Positions 7,466 through 15,400 of a stretch of 41,860 nucleotides of DNA are shown piece by piece. Position numbers and translations under genes: made by a program. Numbering within the stretch: position 1 is the first letter of the stretch; each line of letters opens with the position of its first letter. The stretch is from Candidatus Parepulonipiscium sp. PG-Nuni2H_MBin01 (GTDB taxonomy: Bacteria; Bacillota; Clostridia; Lachnospirales; Cellulosilyticaceae): the NCBI GenBank assembly GCA_001994995.1, contig MDJM01000034.1, positions 1 to 41,860 of the forward strand. Reading direction: 5' to 3'. The notes under the pieces are model-generated. The model was not told the DNA's origin, did no database searches, and saw nothing but the letters and a program-made list of their open reading frames with translations.

Positions 7466-8941
7466 ATGTGTAAACGAAAATTATTAATAGCAGGCTTAAT
7501 AGTGGCGAGTGCTACAATAGGGTGTTCTGCCCAAGCCGAAGTGGAGGTGCAACGCAATTTATCCAGTCCGCCACCGCCGACTGCAACTATAGAAATTGCA
7601 TCATCCACAAATCCGCGTCAGGCGCTATCTGTAAGCCAATCAACAAGTGTACCACCAGAGCAAGCGCCGCCGCCAGGGCAACAACCTGGAGGGCCACCTG
7701 AGCGTGTCGAAAGTACATTAACTGTTGAAGAAGCGAATGAGATTGAGAAAAGTTTGTTGGAAGCTGTTGGGTATGAGGCACAAGTTGGTGGATATCCTAT
7801 TGTAGATACCAATCAAACGACTTTCTATTCTAACGATGAGATAATTGAGGAGCCTGCTAAAGGTGAAGCTTTTTATGGTCAAGATGCACAATTTATAAAA
7901 AATGCTCCAAGCTATACGGATAATAGCGATGGAACTATTACGGATAATGTAACTGGGCTGATGTGGCAACAAGACCCGGGTAAAAAGATGACATGGCCGG
8001 AGGCAGTGGAGCAACTTGCGGTTATGAATGAAACTGAATTTGCGGGATATTCTGATTGGCGAATCCCAACTATTAAGGAGCTGTTTTCAATAATTGACCT
8101 TTCTGGCTACACTAGGATGAGTTCCGACACATCTAAACCATATATCGATACACAATTTTTTGCATTTGAATATGGCGACGCAGCAGGAGAAGCGCGTTTT
8201 ATCGATTCGCAAATTTTAAGTTCAACTATTTATGATTCTACTACTTTAGGTGGTAATACAACTGTGTTTGGATATAATTTCGCAGATGGGCGCATTAAGG
8301 GATATGAAATCGACAAAGATTTTTATTGCTACTATGTGCGCGGTAATACTAGCTATGGGTTGAACTTGTTTGTTGATAACGGCGATGAAACTATAACTGA
8401 TGAAGCTACTGGTTTAATGTGGATGCAATTTGACAGCGGTTACTATAGCGCCGGCGATATTGAAGATGGGACTATGGATTGGGAGAGCGCATTAGCTTGG
8501 GCAGCTGAAATGAATGAGGAAAACTTCCTTGGCTACTCGGATTGGCGTGTGCCAGATATTAAGGAGTTGCAGAGTTTAGGCGATTATGATAAATCTCCTA
8601 TTGTAACAGGAACACCATCTATGAATGAGTTATTCTATTGTACGCCAATTATAAATTACTTTGAAGATGATGATTACGGCTTCTATTGGTCGAGCACTAC
8701 GCATGATGACACTAGTGCTAGCCCGATTGAATATAATGCCGCAAGTTATATGGTGTTTGGTAATGCAATGGGTAGGATGCATGAGGAGCCTTTAGATGTG
8801 CATGGTTCAGGAGCACAACGTAGTGACCCGAAAACTGGTACGAGGGAGCAATATCCTCAGCCAGACCCAAATGCACCTCAAGGTGATGAGCAGCGAGTTT
8901 ATAATATGGTACGTCTTGTAAGAGATGTAACTGATAATTAA
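7466..8941 (+). CDS. Lipoprotein with two DUF1566 (Lcl C-terminal) domains
   Basis: The 491-residue protein begins with a lipoprotein signal (KRKLLIAGLIVASATIGCSA, lipid-modified Cys20), then a Pro-rich, probably disordered stalk (PPPPT, APPPGQQPGGPPE). Two copies of the DUF1566 fold follow: TDNVTGLMWQQDP with FAGYSDWRIPTIKEL (about 160-205), and TDEATGLMWMQF with FLGYSDWRVPDIKEL (about 312-370), ending in FYWSSTTHDD and YNMVRLVRD. The domain is named from the Legionella collagen-like adhesin Lcl and is common in secreted proteins, often adhesins, so a membrane-tethered surface-binding role is plausible but inferred. The start codon follows AAGAAAGGGG. It is a single gene with hairpins on both sides. 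Confidence 0.88.
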   Translation: MCKRKLLIAGLIVASATIGCSAQAEVEVQRNLSSPPPPTATIEIASSTNPRQALSVSQSTSVPPEQAPPPGQQPGGPPERVESTLTVEEANEIEKSLLEAVGYEAQVGGYPIVDTNQTTFYSNDEIIEEPAKGEAFYGQDAQFIKNAPSYTDNSDGTITDNVTGLMWQQDPGKKMTWPEAVEQLAVMNETEFAGYSDWRIPTIKELFSIIDLSGYTRMSSDTSKPYIDTQFFAFEYGDAAGEARFIDSQILSSTIYDSTTLGGNTTVFGYNFADGRIKGYEIDKDFYCYYVRGNTSYGLNLFVDNGDETITDEATGLMWMQFDSGYYSAGDIEDGTMDWESALAWAAEMNEENFLGYSDWRVPDIKELQSLGDYDKSPIVTGTPSMNELFYCTPIINYFEDDDYGFYWSSTTHDDTSASPIEYNAASYMVFGNAMGRMHEEPLDVHGSGAQRSDPKTGTREQYPQPDPNAPQGDEQRVYNMVRLVRDVTDN

Positions 8942-8945
8942 TGAT

Positions 8946-8982
8946 AAAAAAGCCTTTACTGATTTTAGTAGAGGCTTTTTTA
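8946..8982. terminator. Bidirectional rho-independent terminator
   Basis: AAAAAAGCCTTTACT, loop GATTTT, AGTAGAGGCTTTTTT. It lies between the DUF1566 lipoprotein gene and the convergent exporter gene pair and suits both directions. Confidence 0.9.
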
Positions 8983-9016
8983 TCGTTTAAACTTAACCAA
9001 TCAAGCTAAATCCAAA

Positions 9017-9445
9017 CTATTTTTTTGCAGGTGTAAAAATAGCCGGTAAAAAAGCAACAATAGTAATCGAAGCAGCGATAACGCCAGAAACTTGAAATGC
9101 AGTAAGAGCGGCTTCAGTAGCTTGAGGGAAATCTTTAAATAGCAAATAATAAGCAGTTCTATACAGCCCGATGCCAGGGACAAGAGGAATGATGCCTGGT
9201 ATTAGAAAAATTGTAATAGGAGCATGTCTACGACGCGACAAAAGGTTAGATATGCTAGTAACAACTAAAGCAGCAATAAAGCTAGAAAACACCTCAGTTA
9301 GCAAACAATGCTTAGCGAGAAAATAATAAATAGTCCAACCGACAGCGCCAACAAAACCGCACAAGTACAAATGCTTCTTAAGCACATTAAATATAATGCA
9401 AAATGATAACGTCGCTATATACGAACTTATAAACTGAATAATCAT
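9017..9445 (-). CDS. Threonine/serine exporter, small subunit (YjjB/DUF3815)
   Basis: This 142-residue protein is almost entirely membrane segments (about four). It matches the C-terminal half of ThrE-type exporters: FVGAVGWTIYY, an internal ATLSFCIIF segment, and the hallmark FLIPGIIPLVPGIGLYRTAYYL. In Corynebacterium ThrE the two halves are one protein; here, as in many Bacillota, they are separate. It would act with the product of the upstream gene to export threonine, serine or related small molecules. Its ATG overlaps the upstream stop in an ATGA, implying translational coupling, with GGAGGA upstream. Confidence 0.9.
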   Translation of the reverse strand: MIIQFISSYIATLSFCIIFNVLKKHLYLCGFVGAVGWTIYYFLAKHCLLTEVFSSFIAALVVTSISNLLSRRRHAPITIFLIPGIIPLVPGIGLYRTAYYLLFKDFPQATEAALTAFQVSGVIAASITIVAFLPAIFTPAKK

Positions 9446-10206
9446 AACGTTCCTCCTAACATAAGATAAATCGTAATTGGTAAACTAACCCCAACAGCAA
9501 TCACTAGCGCAATACACAAAGCTTCCACCGCTCGCGACATTCCCGAAATTAGCTCATCGCCAATTGTATCTCTAATAGCATTAGTAAACGCAACTCCGGG
9601 AACTAAAGTCATGATGCAACCTATAATCATTGCATCCATTGATAAAATCGGATAAAAATAAAGTATCGACATAACAATGCTACCAATACAAAATGATACA
9701 ATAAACAAAGTCAGATATCGCACTACACCGCGATTACTAAGCACTCTCTGCACATAAGAAATAAAACAACCAGTCACCAAACATACGATAAACTCCATTA
9801 CACCGCCGTTAAACATAGCAGCAAAGCAGCCAGCACTAATGCCCGACATCCAAAAAATTAGCCAAAATGAATATGGCGCTATAGCATCAATCTCCCTAAG
9901 CCGAAGCTTAGCCTGCTCAGTGCTATAAGTTTTGTTTACATAATCTCGCGATAGCTGATTAATTAGCTCAATCTTATCCAGCCTATTAACCCTATCCTTA
10001 ATGCGCCTAATTGCAGTAACTGGCACACCCTTATTAGTAACGCTAGCCGTAATAATAGTAGGTGTAACAAAAATATCAGTCCTGCTGAAATTGTGAATGG
10101 ATAAAATCCGAGTTACCGTATCCTCCACACGATAAGTTTCAGCACCGCTTCTAAGCATAACTTCACCAACATAAATTGCAAAAGATAAAATCTTCTGAAT
10201 TTCCAA
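9442..10206 (-). CDS. Threonine/serine exporter, large subunit (YjjP/DUF1212)
   Basis: This 254-residue protein has a soluble N-terminal region (about 1-110) with the DUF1212 signature GEVMLRSGAETYRVEDTV, then SRTDIFVTPT and a basic/acidic stretch. About five membrane segments follow, including MTLVPGVAFTNAIRDTIGDE, the counterpart of the PG motif in the small subunit. It forms the other half of the ThrE-type exporter. The best start is a TTG at 10206, spaced about 5 bases from AAAGGGTGG; the first ATG is 16 codons in and would remove conserved sequence. Use of TTG may keep expression low. It is the first gene of a two-gene operon with the YjjB-like gene. Confidence 0.9.
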   Translation of the reverse strand: MEIQKILSFAIYVGEVMLRSGAETYRVEDTVTRILSIHNFSRTDIFVTPTIITASVTNKGVPVTAIRRIKDRVNRLDKIELINQLSRDYVNKTYSTEQAKLRLREIDAIAPYSFWLIFWMSGISAGCFAAMFNGGVMEFIVCLVTGCFISYVQRVLSNRGVVRYLTLFIVSFCIGSIVMSILYFYPILSMDAMIIGCIMTLVPGVAFTNAIRDTIGDELISGMSRAVEALCIALVIAVGVSLPITIYLMLGGTL

Positions 10207-10324
10207 TTAAACCACCCTTTCTATCAAACACAACCTTTAAATTTATACACATAGTATTGCCCACAAATAAAAAACAGCATAAATTGTGGCTAAAATAATT
10301 AAATAGAAAAAACTGGAATTAAAT

Positions 10325-10456
10325 GCTATACATATAGAAAAGCTGTAATTAAACCGCCACGCTATACATATAGAAAAACTGCAATTAAACCGCCACGCTA
10401 TACATATAGAAAAACTGTAATTAAAACAGCACGCTATACATATAGAAAAAACTGGA
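10325..10456. repeat. 36-bp tandem repeat with palindromic core, upstream of SLH gene
   Basis: Units begin at 10325, 10361, 10397 and 10433 (the last truncated), exactly 36 bp apart and differing by only a few bases. Each opens with the inverted repeat CTATA-CA-TATAG, followed by GAAAAACTGTAATTAAACCG. A partial copy precedes at about 10311. The array ends just before the -35 box at 10469. The rest of the 10207-10551 gap has no gene; the repeats are probably regulatory. Confidence 0.85.
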
Positions 10457-10468
10457 ACGCAAAAAATG

Positions 10469-10497
10469 TTGACTTTTGTAGGCTAAGGGGGTATAAT
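10469..10497 (+). promoter_or_regulatory. Strong sigma-A-type promoter
   Basis: TTGACT at 10469-10474, a 17-bp spacer, and TATAAT at 10492-10497. The start codon of the SLH protein is 55 bases further on, after a GGGGGG ribosome site. Confidence 0.88.
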
Positions 10498-10551
10498 AGA
10501 TTAAGTCAGGTAACATTGTAATACATAATATAAATATGGGGGGAAATATTT

Positions 10552-11679
10552 ATGAAAAAATTAATAGCTACGTTACTAACTACAGGTATTGCTCTTTCTG
10601 TTGCTCCACCGTTTTTGCTTGAAGCTAAGTATGTAAGTTCTACTAGCCCATTATCTTTTTCAGAAGAAACACCAGCTGATGATGATGATGCTATTCCTTA
10701 CGTATCTTCTACCAATGAAGCTTATGTTCGCTCTCAACAAAAAGATAAGAACGAGCCGCAGCAAACATCTCAATATGTGGCTACATCTCAATCTAAAACA
10801 GTAACTCCAGCTCAAATCAACCTTACAAGCAATCCACCTAATTCAGCAAGCCTTAGTTCCACAAGCGCAGTAATTGGCTCTGGCTTAGTTGAAGGCAGTT
10901 TAATCACTGCTGATGAAGTGGAAATCGCTCCTGTAGATGACACTTTAGTTTCAGTTGCTCCTTTGGATGAAAGCCAAATCGAGCTTTTTGCAATTGATTC
11001 TGTCGTTAACGAACTAGCTGAAGAAGCTAATCAAGTGGAATATGCAATCGATTCAGTTGTTAACACAATGGTAGAGGAAGTTGTTAAAGAAGTTATATCA
11101 CAGCCAGTAGTAGCAACTCAAAAGGTAAACAATCCTTTTACCGACGTTCAGCCTACTAACTGGTTTTACGCAGACGTTATGAACATATACTCACGCGGAC
11201 TTATGTCTAGCGTTAACGGCACAACATTCCAACCACAAGCTCCTGTAACTCGCGCTATGATGGTAACTATATTACACAGGCTAGATAGCAACTTACCAAT
11301 GCTAAGCGGTTTCGCTTTCTCAGACGTTCCAGCTAGCGCATGGTATGCTCAAGCTGTTAACTGGGCTGACCAACTAGATATTACAGGCGGATTTAGCGAT
11401 GGAACATTCCGTCCAAACGACCCTATCACTCGTCAAGAGCTTACTGTTATGATTTATAACTTCGCTCGCTACAAAGGTTTTGATATGACCGCAACTGGTA
11501 GTATACAAAATTACACAGATGCAAGCTCCGTTCCATCTTGGTCTAAAACTCCTATAGAGTGGGCTATTGGTAACCGCGTTCTTGGCGGTAAAGATAAAGG
11601 TCGCTTGGACCCACGCGGAATGGCAACTAGAGCAGAAGTTTCTGCAATGCTAACTCGCTATATGCGTCTAACTAAATAA
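10552..11679 (+). CDS. SLH-domain cell-surface protein
   Basis: The 375-residue protein has a signal peptide ending near residue 25 (MKKLIATLLTTGIALSVAPP). Residues about 30-190 are low-complexity, Ser/Thr- and then acid-rich, with AIDSVVN twice. Three S-layer homology modules fill the C-terminal half: NPFTDVQPTNWFYADVMNIY with PVTRAMMVTILHRL; AFSDVPASAWYAQAVNWA with PITRQELTVMIYNF; and YTDASSVPSWSKTPIEWA with MATRAEVSAMLTRYM. SLH modules attach the protein to secondary cell-wall polymer. With no enzymatic domain and a strong promoter, it could be a structural S-layer component, which is inference. The ribosome site is GGGGGG. It ends at its own terminator. Confidence 0.93.
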   Translation: MKKLIATLLTTGIALSVAPPFLLEAKYVSSTSPLSFSEETPADDDDAIPYVSSTNEAYVRSQQKDKNEPQQTSQYVATSQSKTVTPAQINLTSNPPNSASLSSTSAVIGSGLVEGSLITADEVEIAPVDDTLVSVAPLDESQIELFAIDSVVNELAEEANQVEYAIDSVVNTMVEEVVKEVISQPVVATQKVNNPFTDVQPTNWFYADVMNIYSRGLMSSVNGTTFQPQAPVTRAMMVTILHRLDSNLPMLSGFAFSDVPASAWYAQAVNWADQLDITGGFSDGTFRPNDPITRQELTVMIYNFARYKGFDMTATGSIQNYTDASSVPSWSKTPIEWAIGNRVLGGKDKGRLDPRGMATRAEVSAMLTRYMRLTK

Positions 11680-11685
11680 ATAACA

Positions 11686-11718
11686 GGCTTGGTACTTCGG
11701 TATCCAAGCTTTTTTTTT
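11686..11718 (+). terminator. Rho-independent terminator of SLH gene
   Basis: GCTTGGTAC, loop TTCG, GTATCCAAGC (one bulged T), then nine T. The TTCG tetraloop makes it particularly stable. Confidence 0.92.
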
Positions 11719-11721
11719 GCA

Positions 11722-11747
11722 TAAAAAAAATAGAGCCGTAGCTCTAT
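11722..11747 (-). terminator. Terminator of the PepSY-type protein gene
   Basis: On the minus strand ATAGAGC, loop TACG, GCTCTAT, then eight T. The left arm includes the stop codon. Confidence 0.9.
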
Positions 11748-12271
11748 TCCGATTTATTACAACTCATAACTCGTCCTGTAGTCGCTTCCACTTGATAAGT
11801 ATATACCACTTGTCCGACCTTAAATTCTAATTCATATATAAACAAATCATGTTTTGACACCAAATCCACTTTACTAAACTTAGCATCTTGCCCTCGTATA
11901 TTAGCATGGTGAAGCACTATCTCCTTAGCATTCTCTATCCCCACATAACTATTCTCAACAGCCACTCCATCAGAAACAGTAGGCGCAGGTTCTATGTTCG
12001 GCGGCATTATAGAGCTTAAGTATAACGTTCCATCTTTAAATGCCACACTGCTTTTATACATATGCGCCAATTGTCTCACTGGCAAATATGTTGTTCCGTT
12101 ATATGTTAGCACTTCCCATTGCTCCACCTTATTGTTTATATTGATTAGCTGCCGCTCTAGTTTCGCCTGCACTTGTGTTATAACTTCGCCAACTGAGTCT
12201 GGCGCTGGTTCCGTCGCTTGTATTGTGGTTGCCATTATGCTTGCTAGTAATGCTATCTGCCACTTTTTCAT
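11744..12271 (-). CDS. Small secreted protein with copper-amine-oxidase-N-like and PepSY-like regions
   Basis: The 175-residue protein has a signal peptide (MKKWQIALLASIMATTIQA). Residues about 40-90 (QLININNKVEQWEVLTYNGT, then TYLPVRQLAHMY and GTLYLSS) resemble the short beta motif of copper amine oxidase N-terminal domains, common in secreted Clostridia proteins. Residues about 108-172 have the PepSY pattern: GIENAKEIVLHHANI, DAKFSKVDLV, YELEFKVGQVVYTYQVEATTG. PepSY domains are linked to peptidase inhibition or envelope protein control; the target here is unknown. Start ATG 12271 is preceded on the minus strand by AAAAGGAGC. It is monocistronic. Confidence 0.82.
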   Translation of the reverse strand: MKKWQIALLASIMATTIQATEPAPDSVGEVITQVQAKLERQLININNKVEQWEVLTYNGTTYLPVRQLAHMYKSSVAFKDGTLYLSSIMPPNIEPAPTVSDGVAVENSYVGIENAKEIVLHHANIRGQDAKFSKVDLVSKHDLFIYELEFKVGQVVYTYQVEATTGRVMSCNKSE

Positions 12272-12344
12272 CTTAATCAGCTCCTTTTAAAATTGCGTCA
12301 CTACGCCTAGCTAAGATGGTTTTGATTATACAATATTCATGGCA

Positions 12345-12377
12345 ATAAAAATAGCCCCTGCGCGTCCGCAAGGGCTT
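12345..12377 (-). terminator. Terminator of giant gene 1
   Basis: On the minus strand AGCCC-TTGCG pairs with CGCA-GGGGCT (one mismatch) around a 4-base loop, then ATTTTTATT. It lies about 50 bp after the 1777-residue protein's stop. Confidence 0.8.
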
Positions 12378-12427
12378 TCTTATTAAATCTTACATACTCC
12401 ACGGCTTTTCCCATGGAAGCGTAATTC

Positions 12428-15400
12428 TTATTCTTGAATTTCGATAGCTTCTTCTTCGATAACTTCTTCAGTCTCGATTACTTCTTCAGCCTCGATTACT
12501 TCTTCAGTTTCGATTACTTCTTCAGTTTCGATTACTTCTTCAGCTTCGATAACTTCTTCAGCTTCGATAACTTCTTCAGTTTCGATTACTTCTTCAGCTT
12601 CAATTACTTCTTCAGCTTCGATTACTTCTTCAACTTCGATTACTTCTTCAGTTTCGATAACTTCTTCAGCTTCGATTACTTCGTCTTCGATAACAACTTC
12701 GTCTTCGATTACAACTTCGTCTTCGATAACAACTTCGTCTTCAATTACAACATCTTCGATAACAACATCTTCAGTTACAACTTCTTCCTCGATTACAACA
12801 TCTTCAGTTACAACATTTGTTACAACGTCTTTAGCTTCAACTACTGTCTCAACATCTTCAGCCACATAAAGGTTATCATTTATAGCATCTTCAATAAATG
12901 CTGTTAACTCATCCGAATCAGCTAAATCCTCTGGTGAAATATTTATAACGCTTCTGCTTCTAGACCCTACGGAATTAGCTGCATTTGTAATAGCAGTTTG
13001 TAATCTAGATCTAGAAGTGTTAGTCTCAGTTGATGGTTCTACATAATCTCTACCTGTAGAATTATTAGTATCTTCGCCTTTTACTAATGTATAACCAAGC
13101 TGTGCACAAGTAATAGTAGGATCATTATAATCGCTTAGAGCCGTTGAAATAGCAGCATTTAATGTTAAATATGCTAATTGCTCAAACCCAGGCGCGCTAG
13201 AATCATATTTATTTCTTTCTGTAATTGCATTTAAAATAAAGGTACGGAATTCAACTTTTGCTATTGAAGTATCTTCTCTATTACCTACGATTAAGCCATT
13301 ATTATCAATATCCATAGCTTCTGCTAAATCTGTTCTAGCCTTTTCTACATCGCTCGCAGATGGATATTCGCCTGCAATAGCCTCCTCAGCTTCAGTTATA
13401 GCTGCTTGTAATGTTAATTTAGGTGCATCTGACTCAGCCCAGTAGTTATCATGTGATACATCTGTTCCAGTTCCTGTAATACTGTCTTCAATTTTGCTTA
13501 ATACTGTTTTAGCGTCTGTAATATCATCTTCTAATTCAGTTTTAGCATTATCTGTAACTGCCGCGTATACTCCTGTTTGTTTAGCATTATTAAATGCTAG
13601 TACTGCTTCTTCTAAAGTAGTTTTAGCCGCTGTTAATTCATCTGCTGTAAGTGTATTGTCCAGACTTGCCCTGTCAGCATCTGCAATTGCTGAAACTAAT
13701 GTATTGTATACTTCAGTAGTTACCCATACAAGAGTATCATCATCAGATGAAGTACCTGCTAAGTCAGTTCCGTTTTGTGAACTATGTTTAGAGAAAAACT
13801 CTGTTTTAAGAGGTGTTGCAGTAGTAATATAATTGTTTAAGTTAGTTCTTGCATCACCAATAGCTGTTAGCATTCCTTCATTCTTAGAAGTAATGATATT
13901 AGCTATTTCACCATTTAATGTAGACTCTGCAGTATTAATAGACGCTGCATTAATGGTACCACTAGAACCGTTCTCATAAGCAGTTTTTGCAACTTCAAGA
14001 GCAGTTACATATGCATCGTACTCAGCTGTAGGAACCCAATGGTAATCAGTAGTGAAACCATTATCATTGCTTGCTACTATTGGTTTATCAAGGTCTTCAT
14101 GATGAACAGTAGCATCAAAGGTATCTACAGTTATATCGCCGTTAGACTCTGTAATCGTATGACCAATTGTTTTATAACCCTTTTCAAGTGCAGTGTACAA
14201 ATCAGGTAAAGCAGTTGCATTTGCGCCAGTACCATTTTGTTTAGCATCGTTAAAAGTATCAATAGCATCGTTTATATCATCAATATAACCTTGCATAATA
14301 ATACCGCTAATTGTAGTATTATCATCTGAGATTTCAGTGTGGCGCGCTTCAGCTGTTGTAATAGCTGAATTTAATGCAGTTTGTACAGCTTGAGTTACCC
14401 ATTCGCCTGTTGTATCAATATCATCACCGTTTACTGTACTTACTGGAATGTATTCTGCTTTAGTAGGATCTACTAATTTTTTAGCCACCTCAATAGCAGC
14501 TTCTAATACTGCTGGGTATTGACCTTTCATACCAGATTGTACTTGAGATTCGCTCTCGAACGCAGTATTATCAGCGTTACGCGCATAGAATGCATTCCAA
14601 GCTGTTTCAAAAGTATCATAAGCCTCTTGATACTCATCTAATGAATAATATATCTCATCATCATTTATTTGCTCATCATTAATAGTAGTAAACGCTAAAT
14701 ATGCATCTTCAAATGTAGCAATATCAGCAGCAGTTGCCCATAAGTTACCCGTCTCAACTTCTACTCCACCAATTGCACTTGCAACAACTTTTAATGTACC
14801 ATCATTCTCATATACAGCATATGTTACAGCATCTTTAAGAGTATCAAACTGACCATTTAAAGTTCTAAACTCATCTGCAAGACCAGCTTTAGCAGTCTCA
14901 CCTGTAAATGTAGCAAGAGCAGCAGCCATAGTAGCGTTAGCATTATTGATTGTCTCTAAGTTAGCAGCTGGATTATCATAAACCGCTTGAGCATCCGCAA
15001 TTTGGCCTTCAAACGCATCCATCTCAGCTTGAGTTACCCATTTATTAGTACCACTCGTATCAACATCTAAACCAAATTTGTCAGATACTTTAACAGTTCC
15101 AGTATTATCAGCAATTAACGCTTCTGCAGTTTCTATATTATCTTTAATAGCATTAAGCGCCTCGATAGCTTGACCAGTACCAGCTTGAGAAGCATTTACT
15201 ACAGTTTTAATTGCCTCCTTAACCTTAGCTTGGCTAGCTTCTACTTGTGCTACTGTAGATGTTTTTGCTTCCAATACTTCCTCTGCCTCTTCAACTGCAT
15301 CTAATAACACTTGCATAGTTTCTGTCGTTACCCACTTATCTACTCTATCTACATTAATACCGCCTGTATCACTTACTTTATAATACTCAATCGCCTCATA

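Noticed and set aside
10325..10456. CRISPR array
   Set aside because: Units are contiguous 36-bp repeats with no variable spacers, and no cas genes are near.
12434..12907. Plus-strand open frame of Phe/Asp/Tyr repeats
   Set aside because: It is the antisense reading of the EEVIEA repeats of giant protein 1. The unusual composition is a by-product of the coding repeat.
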